DNA of 64,000 nt from Picocystis sp. L7 (GCA_020975725.1 QXJR01000023.1:405061-469060), one strand, 5' to 3'. Counted from the first letter of the stretch, positions 20,918 through 32,057 are shown. Program-made: numbers and translations. Notes: generated by a model from the sequence alone, not told the origin.

Positions 20918-22126
20918 ATGGCCGTACACAAGGCCGCACCCGCCCCTCCGCGGATGGTGCGATTGTCCGGGAGATCCAGCACAGGTCCAAGGAGGCGATG
21001 CCACACGATCGTGCGCGTCCAAGGATCGATGGGACTGGGAGACGCCGTGGAAGAAGCCGTCCTGAAAAAGTTTGGAGAAGACAAGACCAAACGAGTGCTC
21101 GAATCTTTCCGTAGGATACGAGAAGGGAACGAGTTCGAACAGATGCACGAAGGAAAAGGAATGCAGGTGAGATTCGTGGCAAGGACGGGAAAATAAAACG
21201 GTGACCATCCATCCGCTCCAGCACGAGAGGCGAAGAGAGAGAGAGAGAGAGAGAGAGAAAAAGAGAGGAACATTCAACAGCAACTGACCGACGTGCCCCA
21301 AACTCGTGTGCAGCAAGCAAACTCGTACATTGAAGGCCTGGAACCCATCCCTTTCCACGAGGTGGAAGATCACCCGTGGATGGTCGAACTGGAGAAACAT
21401 GCCGCAACCATCCGCAAAGAATTCATCCTCAGTCAAGCGCGAGATCTCAGCCGAGGCAATCGCATCTGGGAAATGGCGCTCACGAAAGACGCGCTGGCCT
21501 ACGGGCCAGACTGGAGGACCCTTGTCCTGCAAGATAGAGGTCGATGGGAGCCAACCAATACCCAGTTTTTCCCCAACACCACCAAAATCATCAAAAGCCT
21601 GAATGCACCAACGTAAGTGCCGGCATCTGTGGATCATTCAAGGAGCGTAAGCGCCACACGCATGCATATAACCACAAGCTAACGTTGCACCGTTGGAAAA
21701 AACAGGAGCGAAGTTTTCTTCGCAAAACAGGCCCCTCGTACCGGCATAGCGCCACACACGGATTTCACGAATTTCATTTTGACCGCGCATTTGGCCCTGA
21801 TCGTTCCGGAAGGCGAGTGCGTGATGAAGGTGGGCGAAGAAGAACGTAGATGGGTGGAAGGAAAAGGCATGATCATGGATACAAGCTTCATCCACTCCAC
21901 CCGAAATGATACGGATGGGACGAGGTATGTGCTTATCACGAGGTTCTGGCATCCTGGACTGGATCGCGTGGAACGCCGAGCCCTGCAGTTTATCTTTGAC
22001 TGTTTGGATGATCCATCCACTTTGGAAAGGCAGTCGCAGACACCCTCTACCCCATCCCAAAAACCAAAGAAATCCATCAAAAATAAGGCAGGGAAGAAGA
22101 AATCTGCTGCCCGCCGCAAACGTTAA
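20918..22126 (+). CDS. Aspartyl/asparaginyl beta-hydroxylase-family dioxygenase, three exons
   Basis: A 2-oxoglutarate/Fe(II)-dependent oxygenase of the AspH family, which hydroxylates Asp/Asn side chains in target proteins. Exons are 20918-21166, 21281-21612 and 21706-22126. The introns are 114 nt (GTGAGA...CAACAG) and 93 nt (GTAAGT...AACAG, with a GCTAAC branch-like site). Splicing gives HEGKGM followed by QQLTDVPQ, and NAPTSEVFFAKQAPRTG. The catalytic fold shows the first iron His in IAPHTDFTNF, the strand AHLALIVPEG, and the second His in DTSFIHSTRND followed by RYVLITRFWHP. There is a basic Lys/Arg-rich tail. No membrane segment is seen, so it is probably soluble, unlike animal AspH. Intron 1 contains a GA microsatellite. 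The exact start is uncertain because the frame is open upstream. Confidence 0.85.
21235..21258 (+). repeat. GA dinucleotide microsatellite in intron 1 of the beta-hydroxylase gene
   Basis: About 12 GA units lie inside the first intron, upstream of the acceptor at 21280. Confidence 0.85.
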
Positions 22127-22301
22127 GACAAGGTTGGAATGTTTCCAGGAATACTGTGGATGGAATGCTTCCCACCAGCCCGTACTATCTATCCAAGATA
22201 AACATCATCGCACACGGGACATTTTTAGAAGCTTTTATTTTTTTGATTCAATGTAGATTGTACAGGACTGCATGATATACCGAAAGGGTTCATCATTCAC
22301 G

Positions 22302-23411
22302 CTACTGCAAATTGAACTCCCGTGCTAAAGAAGACAGGGATGCCATGTCCACTGCTGAACCCCCGCAGACCTCCACGACCACCGGCCCCCTGTTGCCTGG
22401 TAGGATAGCTTCCAATGCGTTGACGGCTGCCAAAGCTGCGCCGCAGGCTGGCTCAACCAGGACCTTCTTTTCATCCGCGAATTCTAAGCACGCTCTGACT
22501 GCGTCTCTGTCCTCACAAGTCCAGCTTTTCAACCACCCATCTTGATAGGCCTGATAGGCAACATCAAATATCTCTTGGCTGGGAGCAGGCGCACCGAGGC
22601 TTTTGGCGACGGAGTCGATGCTCGCAAGAGGCACCGGCCTGCCCACCTTCAAAGCTTGGGACAAGCAGTCTGCTCCGATGGTTTCTGCTGCGATCACGTG
22701 CACCAGGCCTTCGAGCCCTGCTTTCTTCAGCCCTCTGAGAACTCCCATCAGTAATCCTCCACCACCCACAGCTACCACGAACACGGCTGGCATCGGCTCG
22801 CCCATGGCAGCTAGATCATCCAGGACTTCTTCCACCAACGATGCATGCCCTTCCCATGTATCCTCGCCGTGAAAGGGGTGAACATAAGCCGCTCCTCTCT
22901 CCTGAACCACTGCACGAGCTTTCTGGTCTGCTTCGTTCCAATCCTTTCCATGGCGCCATACATCTGCACCCAAGCCACGCAGCTTATCCGCCACAAATTC
23001 AGGCGTGCTGTCAGGGAGTATAACGGTGGCAGGGATGCCCACCGCGCGTGCTGCATAGGCTGCTGCCAAACCTGCATTTCCACCGGAGGAAGACACCACG
23101 CAATCGGCACCATTCTTCTTGGCCATTTGCACGCACCTGCCCACGCCTCTCAGCTTGAAGCTTCCACTTGGTTGCAAGGCATCCATTTTCAGCCACACAT
23201 CCATTTGGTCCTTTCCACCGTCGCCTGGAGCCCTCGCCACCGCTTCTCGACGCAGCAGAGGCGTTCTCACGTGTATGGGACGCATGTCCATCCCTTCCTT
23301 GGCCATCGTTCGATGCGTTGGCGCGCGCATGAGCGCGCTTTTCGCGCCAGAAAACGCGCCTCCCTCGAGCACCACCAAACAACCGTAAACTTCGCACTTA
23401 ACTGGAGCCAT
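22302..23411 (-). CDS. L-serine/threonine dehydratase, PLP-dependent
   Basis: A fold-type II PLP enzyme that deaminates serine (and probably threonine) to the keto acid and ammonia. Visible motifs are the Schiff-base lysine in PSGSFKLRG, the cofactor Asn loop SSSGGNAGLAAA, the phosphate-binding glycine loop VAVGGGGLLMG and the C-terminal VEVCGGSAVDM, which in serine dehydratases contacts the PLP ring nitrogen. There is no ACT regulatory domain, so it is the short, animal/yeast-like serine deaminase type rather than biosynthetic threonine deaminase. The 369-residue form from the ATG at 23411 is chosen; the frame remains open to 23540. A start at the internal MDMRP is also possible. It lies tail-to-tail with the beta-hydroxylase gene, 175 bp apart. 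Confidence 0.88.
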   Translation of the reverse strand: MAPVKCEVYGCLVVLEGGAFSGAKSALMRAPTHRTMAKEGMDMRPIHVRTPLLRREAVARAPGDGGKDQMDVWLKMDALQPSGSFKLRGVGRCVQMAKKNGADCVVSSSGGNAGLAAAYAARAVGIPATVILPDSTPEFVADKLRGLGADVWRHGKDWNEADQKARAVVQERGAAYVHPFHGEDTWEGHASLVEEVLDDLAAMGEPMPAVFVVAVGGGGLLMGVLRGLKKAGLEGLVHVIAAETIGADCLSQALKVGRPVPLASIDSVAKSLGAPAPSQEIFDVAYQAYQDGWLKSWTCEDRDAVRACLEFADEKKVLVEPACGAALAAVNALEAILPGNRGPVVVEVCGGSAVDMASLSSLAREFNLQ

Positions 23412-24631
23412 CCAGGGACAGCCGAGGGCGAACCGGATGGATGGAGAATGAATCAGCTCAAGGATGGTTGCAAGCAAGACTCGTGTACCGTCGGATGGTA
23501 GAGGTGGATGGCGACGATGGCATTTCGAAGCACGGTGCATGGGGTGGAATGCACGGTGGCACGTTGGTCGGGGACTTTCCCCCTTGAACCGCGAGCGATG
23601 ACGTGCGAACAGAGTTCATTTACAGCCGAGGATCAATGGACAAGAAGGCGATGACTATGAACGCTACATAGGTCGTGGTTTCCTATTCCGGTTTCATGCG
23701 ACCGTTCCATCGCAAAGTCAGTTGAATGTAGAATGGACAACGAGACCCCGCTTGAGCCATGTAGAACAAAAGTTTGGAGCGTTGCAGTTTAAAACTTACA
23801 CATGCTTGCGAGGAATAGGAAACGATGAAGGTATGGAGGAAGCAGGAGTTTTGTTCCATGGGTTTTCCATTCGGATGCTCTAAGCACCGGTGACGGTTGC
23901 TTCCAATGAGAATCGCAGACCTAATCGAAACATCTGGAGCGTGCTTCTCGCGGAGCGATGGGTCGTTCCATGTATTTCCGAGCGAGGGAAGCACACACAA
24001 GGTGAAGAGGCCGAGTTGCACGTGAAGGTGTGGACCCGTTTTTCGTTCACGACTCGGCTCTTCGGTTCCACCCCCGATCTCCTCGTTCCAACCGCGGTAG
24101 GTCGGAGAATGCACGGCTCGCACCGTGCGGTGCCATAAAGGAGGGGTGCATCTCGATGGCGCAAGAGCACGTTGGTTGGGACGAGTTGCAAGCTTCGTCC
24201 GTCCGTGCCTTTTCTTCTCGTTGAATCGTTCATCCGGTTCTACCTTCCCTGTACCACTCCGGATGCGCAGGACGTGTTTGGGCCCTTGGGTTCCAACGCA
24301 TCCACTTTGGATCGTCTTGTGACGACGGTTCAAAGCCCCACCCCTCGTGGCGGTTGGGTGACCGAACCCACCCCTGTGCTTTCGATCGGGTAAAATCGAC
24401 AGGTACCAGCCCTAATTCGCTGTCACCTGGCTGGGTTTCCGGGGCTCTGCCGTTCGGGATTCCTCCCTTCGTTCGGGATTCCCTGGGGTTTCTCTCCGAC
24501 CACGTGCCCCCCCCCGTTCCCGGATCGGGCGGGAAAAAGGACCCCCGGATCCAACCCCCCTGCGTCTCCTCCCTCGTCCCGGACGGAGGGGATCCTCCTT
24601 CCCGACCCCCTCCCTTCCGCCCCTGGACCCC
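23412..24631. other. Divergent promoter region of dehydratase and Na+/H+ exchanger
   Basis: 1.2 kb between two head-to-head genes. No gene is recognised. It is GC-rich towards the exchanger start, with CACGTG cores near 24503 and 24638. Confidence 0.5.
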
Positions 24632-27600
24632 ATGGTCGATCACGTGGGTCCCCCCCCCATCCATGAGAGAGGGAAAAGGGACTTGTTTTCAGACGTGGAA
24701 AAGAGGGCGATGGAGTCGGCATGGACGAGCGCGCTGTGGAGCACGGAATCGAGCCGAGAGGCCGAAGGACTGCTGTACTGCGAAGCACACAACGTGTCCT
24801 ACGCGCACCGCGTGGTGAACCGCGACGACGACAACTTCTGCGCCGTGCCGGACGGGAGTGCGGATGCCGTGCTCCTGGCGGCACTGGCCATCACCTTCGC
24901 CTGCGTGCTGCGTGGGAAGCTCAGCGCCGTATGGCTGCTCCTGGCCGGCATGGCCACGCAGGTGCTCGTCTATGGCGTCAACACCTGGCACTTGGGCAAC
25001 GCCACGGTGCTGTGGACCAGTGCAAGGCCACCGGAAGTCTTCTATTTCGTGTTCCTGCCCGCACTCATGTTCGAATCCGCATCCAACCTGGACGCATTCC
25101 TCTTCAAGAAGGTGCTGATTAAGGTCCTGGTGTTCGCCGTCGCGCTCGTGCTTGTGCAAACGGGACTTACCGCCTTCTCCTTGGTGTACCTGCTCGACCT
25201 CAGGAAGTATGGATGGACCGTGGAACATGGCCTGCTCATGGGAACTACCCTTTCCATGACAGATGCAGTCGCAGTCACCTCCGTGCTTGCCACCACGGAT
25301 GCACCGGAGGAGCTCGGGGTGGTGCTGGAAGGGGAAAGCCTCCTCAACGATGCCAGCGGTTTCGTGCTCTTCAGCATGTTCCTCAAGTATGCAACCGATA
25401 ACGTTCCCCTCAGCGCTGGGTTCGTTTTCACCCAGGCTCTGTGGGACATGCTGCTGCTTGGAATCGGCGGCGTACTCGTCGGTGCGTTCTTTGGTTATGG
25501 TCTTATTATCACGCTTCACTACATGAGGAGGGCGGGGCTGGACAGAGAACCAGAAATTGCCATGTCAGTGGCGGCCGCGTACTTGTGCTTCTACGTCGCT
25601 CAGGGTCCAGCCGGCTTCTCTGGACCGGTTGCTGTGGTTACCACCGGGCTGATGGTGAATGCGAAAGGTAAGGCAGACCTCTCGCCAGGTGTGCAAGAGC
25701 TCTGGCATAGGTTCTGGGGGTTGCTGGCCTTTATGGCCAACGGCATGGTCTTTTTCTTCGCCGGCGTGTCCGCTATGAACTTCATACTGTTTGCTGGGCA
25801 CCACAAGAGCTTTGACAAGACTTTGAGCTTGGCTTATCTGCCCTTGATCTATGTGCTGCTTTTTGCTCTGCGGTTCCTCTGCATATGCCCCATCTGGATT
25901 TTTTCAAGGCTTACTTCTGAAAACCCAAAGTCAGCCATGACGATAAACGACGTGGTTTTCCTGACCTTCACCGCACTCCGTGGTGCTATGTCGCTGATTC
26001 AAGAGAACGAAGTCATTCTTCAACCAGGGATACCAGAGTCTGTCAAACTTCAAATGGTTGTATGGACAGCTGGATTCACATTGATGACAATCTTGATCAA
26101 CGTCCCTTTGCTACCGTGGCTCTTCAGGCTAACTGGACATTCTAGCCGTGCAGTGGGCCAAGCATATCTTCACACAAAAGCAATCCAATCACTCCACAAA
26201 TTCACAAGGCGAACTGTGGAGGCAATGGTTAACCTGGAGGTTCTGAAAAAAGCAGATTGGTCGTATGTGCTGGATAGCGTTCTGCCCAATCTTCCGGAAG
26301 ATACAAAGGAACTATCGCAAGTTGAATTTTCAGACGAGGAGTCCCTCACTCGTCCATTGCTGACTGTTCAACAAGCCAGCCCAAAAGCAGAACAAAAGCT
26401 CAAGCAGCCATCAAATAGTTTTAGAAGATTCGCAGACTTGTTGTTCAAGCAACCAGCTGAGGCCGAAGTGCATTTTCTACCACTTTGTGAAGAGGCAGCA
26501 CAGCCTTCTCCTGGCAAAGTGGCACCCGGGGATGAACTTTATGGGACCAACGCTGAAAACGCACAACACTCCATTGACATCTCCAAGGAAGCAAGCCTCC
26601 AAAAGTTCGCAGTTGAAGAGTCAATGCTCCAACCAAGTTCCTTTCATTCCTCTTCAGAAGATCCAAGCCTCGCAAACATGGCCAAGGGTTCCAATATGTA
26701 TGGATTCAGCCATTCGAAAGAGGATGCAGATGATCCTTATCTTGACGAAATGAGGGCAAGGCTGGTTGCTGGACTAAAGCACTACATCTACAAGAAGCGA
26801 GCGGAGGGCTTCCTGTCGCCAAGCGGACTACGTTGGTTGAAGTATGCTTTGGACAAGCAGCTTGACAGTGGTGGAAGGCTTGCCATCTGGGCGTATGTTG
26901 AATCGCAGATAAGTGGTGGTAAAACAGTGTGGCTGGCTGGTGCACTTGATCAGTTCATCCGGCGGGCACTGCAACCTACCCTGCAATTCAAGGTATTCCG
27001 GTGGATTGTTCGCAAAACCACAAGACCGCTTCTCAATGTTTTGAATAATAAGCATTTGCTGAGCGAAGAAATAGCGTCAGACTACCTCAGGGCCCTTCTC
27101 AATGGGAACCACAATCACTGGTTGAAGGAAGTTCCTTCGCTGGTCGAAGAGGTGGAGAAGGAGATATCAAGCTTGCGGCAGTACCTTGAATATGCCGAGC
27201 TGGAATCTCCAGAACGTACAAAGGCAATCCACTCTTACAGGGCCATCGTCGCAGCCCTCACACAGCAGCAAACCTTTGTAGAGGAGCTTTTTGAAGGGGG
27301 CATGATCAAAGAGTCAGAAAAGGAACAAATCCTTGCCCCTATCACATCGAAGCGTGAGAGTGTTATTGCACAGGGACCTAATTGGAAGATCTCTGGTCTG
27401 CTTGGTGGTTTGAAATCAGTGCCTGGCTTCGGAAGATTTTCTAGCGAATGGCTTTGGCGGTACTTGGTTACGAAAGGACAGCTCAAGACTTTCGACAGTG
27501 GTAAACTCCTGCTTGACGGTACAACAACCGACAGTGCAGGGTGCGGTCTATCTATTGTGTTGACTGGTTTCGTTCGCAATGATTGGGATGATACCTGCAA

Positions 27601-28330
27601 CAGGCAGCTGTATAAAAGCGGGATTTGCTTTGTCGGGCTGCTCTCCTCTCTCATTGGAAGGCAGCCCCTCCTAACGAAGAAAGTTCACAGTGAAGGTGCA
27701 CTGCAACGTGGAACTACGATATTTCACTTGAGTCAGAGTGTCATAGAGGAGTTCAAGACCATGGCATTGCAAGGTGACATTCAAATGGTGCAACTCATGG
27801 CAGACCTGCACCGTCTTGCTGCCATGGAGATTGTCCATCTCATGCAGGACGAAATTGACTGCGCTTTGCGACACTCCGTTGTCTTCAGGCCAACGTCAAG
27901 GCTGTGGAAACGAGCAGCCAGAGCATTTCTACGCAGCAAGAGCTTGCAACAGGGGAAACCAGCAGGCGGAGCTGACAGGCAGGGTGGCCCTGACCTCAGT
28001 CTTGCTCATACAATAATTTCGATGTTGGAAAGCGCAAGTGTTCTACAAATGCTCCCGAAGCAGAAAGCGATTGCCCAAAATCATATTGTTCTTCTTCAAG
28101 GGTCTATAAATGTCGTACGTGATCAGAGGGAAGCTGAAGGAACTGCTGTCATTCCTGTAACTTTCAACACAAGGAAGCACCCTCTCGAAATCGAAGCAGG
28201 ACCATCTGGGGCTTTGGTGGTGGTTTGTCGTGCATTGGGGGATGGTGGGTTCTTCCACTCAAACCTTCTGCCACTTCCGAAGGGAGCATTTCACTATGTT
28301 GCATGGAGTATGCATGAGAAGGGCTCCTGA
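24632..28330 (+). CDS. SOS1/NHX7-like plasma-membrane Na+/H+ antiporter
   Basis: A 1232-residue cation/proton antiporter of the CPA1 family, close to plant SOS1, which exports Na+ across the plasma membrane. About twelve hydrophobic helices fill residues 75-510. The transport-site Asn-Asp pair is in EGESLLNDASGFVLF, and the preceding helix has STLSMTDAVAVTS-like residues (TTLSMTDAVAV). The remaining roughly 700 residues are cytosolic. In plant SOS1 this part holds a cyclic-nucleotide-binding-like fold, and the segment around LLLDGTTTDSAGCGLSIVLTGFV resembles its beta roll. The length fits SOS1 (about 1100-1200), much longer than vacuolar NHX. MESAW at 24710 is an alternative start. GC falls from 63% in a 60-nt sample near the start (24721-24780) to 42% near the end (28081-28140). 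Confidence 0.9.
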   Translation: MVDHVGPPPIHERGKRDLFSDVEKRAMESAWTSALWSTESSREAEGLLYCEAHNVSYAHRVVNRDDDNFCAVPDGSADAVLLAALAITFACVLRGKLSAVWLLLAGMATQVLVYGVNTWHLGNATVLWTSARPPEVFYFVFLPALMFESASNLDAFLFKKVLIKVLVFAVALVLVQTGLTAFSLVYLLDLRKYGWTVEHGLLMGTTLSMTDAVAVTSVLATTDAPEELGVVLEGESLLNDASGFVLFSMFLKYATDNVPLSAGFVFTQALWDMLLLGIGGVLVGAFFGYGLIITLHYMRRAGLDREPEIAMSVAAAYLCFYVAQGPAGFSGPVAVVTTGLMVNAKGKADLSPGVQELWHRFWGLLAFMANGMVFFFAGVSAMNFILFAGHHKSFDKTLSLAYLPLIYVLLFALRFLCICPIWIFSRLTSENPKSAMTINDVVFLTFTALRGAMSLIQENEVILQPGIPESVKLQMVVWTAGFTLMTILINVPLLPWLFRLTGHSSRAVGQAYLHTKAIQSLHKFTRRTVEAMVNLEVLKKADWSYVLDSVLPNLPEDTKELSQVEFSDEESLTRPLLTVQQASPKAEQKLKQPSNSFRRFADLLFKQPAEAEVHFLPLCEEAAQPSPGKVAPGDELYGTNAENAQHSIDISKEASLQKFAVEESMLQPSSFHSSSEDPSLANMAKGSNMYGFSHSKEDADDPYLDEMRARLVAGLKHYIYKKRAEGFLSPSGLRWLKYALDKQLDSGGRLAIWAYVESQISGGKTVWLAGALDQFIRRALQPTLQFKVFRWIVRKTTRPLLNVLNNKHLLSEEIASDYLRALLNGNHNHWLKEVPSLVEEVEKEISSLRQYLEYAELESPERTKAIHSYRAIVAALTQQQTFVEELFEGGMIKESEKEQILAPITSKRESVIAQGPNWKISGLLGGLKSVPGFGRFSSEWLWRYLVTKGQLKTFDSGKLLLDGTTTDSAGCGLSIVLTGFVRNDWDDTCNRQLYKSGICFVGLLSSLIGRQPLLTKKVHSEGALQRGTTIFHLSQSVIEEFKTMALQGDIQMVQLMADLHRLAAMEIVHLMQDEIDCALRHSVVFRPTSRLWKRAARAFLRSKSLQQGKPAGGADRQGGPDLSLAHTIISMLESASVLQMLPKQKAIAQNHIVLLQGSINVVRDQREAEGTAVIPVTFNTRKHPLEIEAGPSGALVVVCRALGDGGFFHSNLLPLPKGAFHYVAWSMHEKGS

Positions 28331-29411
28331 TTTCAAAGCATCCTCATGGAATGGAAAACAGCGTCCCCAAAAACCGCCGCTACCATTTGTTTGAACATGA
28401 TGTCCGGTGCTCAAAGAATGCAAGGTTTGGATAGGCAAACGAAACCTGTGAGCACAAGCCGGATAAGGGGATTATTCTTTGTAGGAGAAACTGACCACAT
28501 TTGCGACTGTATATGCTCCATGTGACCCCATGAGAGGTGCGCAAAATTTTATGATTCTCGTACTCTGTAAGCATTGTTGTGAGTGGGAGGATCTTTACGT
28601 TTTCAATGCTGATATTAACCCTTTTAGTCAGCACCCTTGAAAGCTAATATTCTCAGGATGCGTACATTACCACGAGTAAAATTGGTGTTGAATATACTGT
28701 GTTTATGACTTGTTCCAAAACCTACCGCCCATCTTGTGTGCGCAGCAGCTGCAAACATTGGAGTTCAATTCAACAATGTGCATCATGTCCAACACTGTAC
28801 CATTCGTTTTCCAAAGGTGTGAAAGTCAGAGTGGAGGCATTGCCCCTGCAGATTGCATGAAGAGCGCCATGGCCCTCGCAAAGTCATGGGACTGGATCCG
28901 ACAAATGCCCATTGCTCAAAGGTTGCAGCATGTTGCAGCCTTTGAGAGTTGCAACCACATGTCAAAACCGAAGACTACTTCATGTTCAAAAAATGAATGT
29001 ATCGAAGCACTCCACAGATACTGGCAGAGTCAACATCATGGATGCTGATGGTTGCTGCAGCTGAAGTCGTAGGGTTGCATCAAGTGCGGACAGTTGCGAA
29101 TGATTCGCAGCAAGTATTGGTGAAAGAAGAGCAAGGACAACCCTATCGCACAGGCTCACTCGGAATATTACCCCCATTGCTCAAAGCTGGAAAGAAGCAA
29201 CCATAGCAGGGATCGTTCGTCATGCCTTCCTCAGTGCTTCGATACTTGGTGTATTTTTCCTTGTTTTTTCACTGAGGCTCTACTTACTTACTGAAGGCAG
29301 GGACTCATTGTCATCAGTAGCGGGTTGGAATTGTTCACGCCACACCCTCTCACAGGATGTAGCAGGTTATCATAAATTCGCTCATCTTGTGCAGACCTGT
29401 GTCTTTCTGAT
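28331..29411. other. Gap between exchanger and methyltransferase-like gene (convergent 3' ends)
   Basis: About 1.1 kb, relatively AT-rich. Only short frames are present and no gene is recognised. It probably contains the two 3' untranslated regions. Confidence 0.45.
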
Positions 29412-30155
29412 CTAGGATGGTTCATACTCGTACTGTTCAATAAGTTTCACGATTTTGGTGCGGTCAATTCCCCCTTTGGGGCGAGTCACCACCATTGTTG
29501 TGGCGTTCTCGAGCACATTGACAAACTCCAGGACCACGTGATATTTCTCGCGATTCCAGAAGTCATGAATGATAATGATGGGCTCGTTCACGACATACAG
29601 TATGGCTTTCAGGGCGCAAGCAACACGGAACCTCCCATCGACGAAGACGACCTGCGCATGGGGCACGGCCTGCACCATGGAGGAGTATAAGGGCCATTTG
29701 GCCATGTTCCTACGATCACTCGGTGCGCCTGCTTGCTTGGTGGGTCCAATATCTACGACCACAGCTTGCAGCCTTCCATCCACGCCCATTTTCTGCGCCG
29801 TTTGTGCCACTTTAAGGGACCAGGCTGGGGTGCTCTCCACGGACACCACCAAATGGGAGGTGTGTCGCAGGACCAGGTCCGTGCTCCCTCCTGATCCGAA
29901 TTCGATGTACGTGCTCCCATTCTTGGCACTCGACACCCACTTGAAGAACAGCTCGATTTCGTCCGGTTCCGCTTGCATGTGCAGTTGTTCGTGCAAGGCT
30001 TGTACGGCCAGTGGAGAATCCGAAGGGATCCTCCTCGTCCGTTTCGCCATCCCGACCAGGATCACCAGGGTGGTGCAGGCCACCAGGCACAGCATCACTA
30101 CGGTACGCCTCGCTGGCACCCGGGTTCCACCATGGTGGACGTGCACGTGCTTCAT
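29412..30155 (-). CDS. Membrane-anchored SAM-methyltransferase-like protein
   Basis: A 247-residue protein with one N-terminal signal-anchor helix (about residues 18-36, TVVMLCLVACTTLVILVG) preceded by a basic stretch, so it is probably a type II protein of the secretory system. The globular part begins with STYIEFGSGGSTDLVL, which resembles motif I of class I methyltransferases, then VVSVESTPAW. Later come VVFVDGRFRVACALKAI and IIIHDFWNREKYHVV. The pattern of acidic residues after hydrophobic strands supports a Rossmann-like SAM fold. The substrate is unknown; glycan O-methylation is one possibility given the location. ATG 30155 was chosen because it directly precedes the anchor; the frame is open to 30536. 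Confidence 0.65.
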   Translation of the reverse strand: MKHVHVHHGGTRVPARRTVVMLCLVACTTLVILVGMAKRTRRIPSDSPLAVQALHEQLHMQAEPDEIELFFKWVSSAKNGSTYIEFGSGGSTDLVLRHTSHLVVSVESTPAWSLKVAQTAQKMGVDGRLQAVVVDIGPTKQAGAPSDRRNMAKWPLYSSMVQAVPHAQVVFVDGRFRVACALKAILYVVNEPIIIIHDFWNREKYHVVLEFVNVLENATTMVVTRPKGGIDRTKIVKLIEQYEYEPS

Positions 30156-32057
30156 GGAGATGGCGGGAAACCTCGCCGCCTCTCCCGCACCTGCCCGAAG
30201 GTTCGTTTCCCTTCTATGAGGATCGTGTCGGTTGGGATCCCCTTTCGACCTTCGGGTTCGATAGGGAACCGAACCCGGAACGAACCCGAAGACCAACGGA
30301 CATCGACCGAAGGAGTTTCTTCTCGAGGTCGAGAGCCAGAGAAGGGAAAACGACAAGCGCGGATATGGGAAGGTGGAAAGGACGCGCGAAGACCCCCTCC
30401 GACACCGCAAGCGATCGCCAAGAAAGAGAAAGTTGCTTCGAAACAGGCCCGTGAACGTACACCGAGCGATGCCAACAAGATCCACTTTCCCAAGAGAGAG
30501 CAAGGAAGTTGTGGATTCCATCCTCGCGAACCGCAAGTCGAAACTGCGAATAAGGTCTTCTCGACATCAAGCCACCCTACCTCGTTCCCAAACACCGTGT
30601 GTTGAAGAAATCGATTTCTTTTGCTGGTTGCGGTGCGACAAGAAGGGTAGGGTGTCCAACGTGAAAAAGGCAATCGCACCATACTGTTTGGCAAGTCCCT
30701 GGATCGTTGAAGAAATATTGGATTTCGTGCTTTCATTCTTCTCACAGGGAATTGAGCCCGGACAAACAAGCAACAGTGTAACTTGCACGTAAGCTCATTT
30801 GCTTCGTTCACTTTGAGAAAATGAAGGTCGCCGCAACCATAGAGCCCCAATGTCTGAATTTGCAAAGGGCTTGGGATCTGTCCCTGCATGGTCGTTCCTT
30901 GCACCAAACAAGCGTCCCAAAGAGGCAACTCATGCAACAAACAACACCTGGTCCGATGGGGCATCTTATACCTCTCGCCGTTTATATGTATGGTCCAACC
31001 TAGCGCTTGGACTTGACGACCAGTCGTATCCTCGTCCATCACCATCCCTCGAGAGGATCTAGCCTTGGCGGGATTGAGCTTGCGTTGAAGGGCATCCCAC
31101 GCCGGGGTATGTCACATGGGTCGCTCGTGTCCGAGGAAGCCGATGAGGTTTCGAAGTGTCGTCTTTGCTCGAAGTTGTGAATAGCTCCTCAGTTCACGTT
31201 TGTTGAGAGTGTCTCTTGGCGTGGTCGAGTTTTGTCCCACACCATGTCCTGTTTGCTTCGTTCTTTTGCAATTCGTATTCGGTTGGGGATGTTACGTGAG
31301 AACGAGCAAGCGCGTGTCTCTTCGACTACTCTATCGTCTATGACAGCTATAATGGCCTTGCATAGTAGCCCACTGTCAAAGGTTGATCAACATTGGTCTG
31401 ATCACGACCTTGAACCGTCCCTCCATCCTAGGCCAAAGTTTCCCTCCATCACCCTTGAGGCCATCGTGTGAACCAGGCGTCACCTCGGTTGCTTGATTTG
31501 CTTCACTTTACGAAAACTCAACGCTATACACCCTATAAGAATTTGTGTTCCGAGCGCTCCAAGTGCCTAATCATGCGATAACGGTTCGACGGGTGTTGGA
31601 GATATGCCTAGGCCCCACGCAACACGACGGTGTGAGCGTATCCGTTGGATTCTCTTCACACAATCTCCAACGCTTGCACACGTGTTCACCCAACCCTGGT
31701 TTGCTGCAGCAGTACCAGGCCCTTCAGCTTGGACCGTGCCGATGGTTGGCGTGTCGCACCGGCGGGTGAGACGTCGGTTTCACGGGACGCGCGCAGGTTC
31801 TCGCCTGTCGTTGTTTCCTCCCATGAATCCACTGGAGAATAAACTCCCCACGAGGATCTCCGAACTCTCCTCGCTCCAGGGGATCTGGATTCGGATCACA
31901 AAAGATCCGAATCCTGTCTCGGGTCTCTGACGACGTGATCCACGGGGATCTCCGGATAAGTCCGATCCGAGGACCGACACGTGCCCAGACCGACACGGTT
32001 GGTCCGCTCGAGCAGCTCCATCTTCGGGACACAACGAGTGTGCTGAATCCACGTGGC
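30156..32057. other. Intergenic region with a perfect hairpin near its right end
   Basis: 1.9 kb between head-to-head genes with no gene recognised. An 11-bp perfect inverted repeat with a 6-nt loop occurs at 31887-31914. Confidence 0.45.
31887..31914. promoter_or_regulatory. Perfect 11-bp inverted repeat (hairpin) upstream of the eight-helix membrane protein
   Basis: GGATTCGGATC, then ACAAAA, then GATCCGAATCC. It lies about 145 bp upstream of the chosen start codon. It could be a protein-binding palindrome or an RNA hairpin in the 5' leader. The role is unknown. Confidence 0.45.

Noticed and set aside
20098-21273. 391-codon minus-strand frame
   Set aside because: It is antisense to the beta-hydroxylase first exon, and its N-terminal LSLSLS comes from the GA microsatellite.
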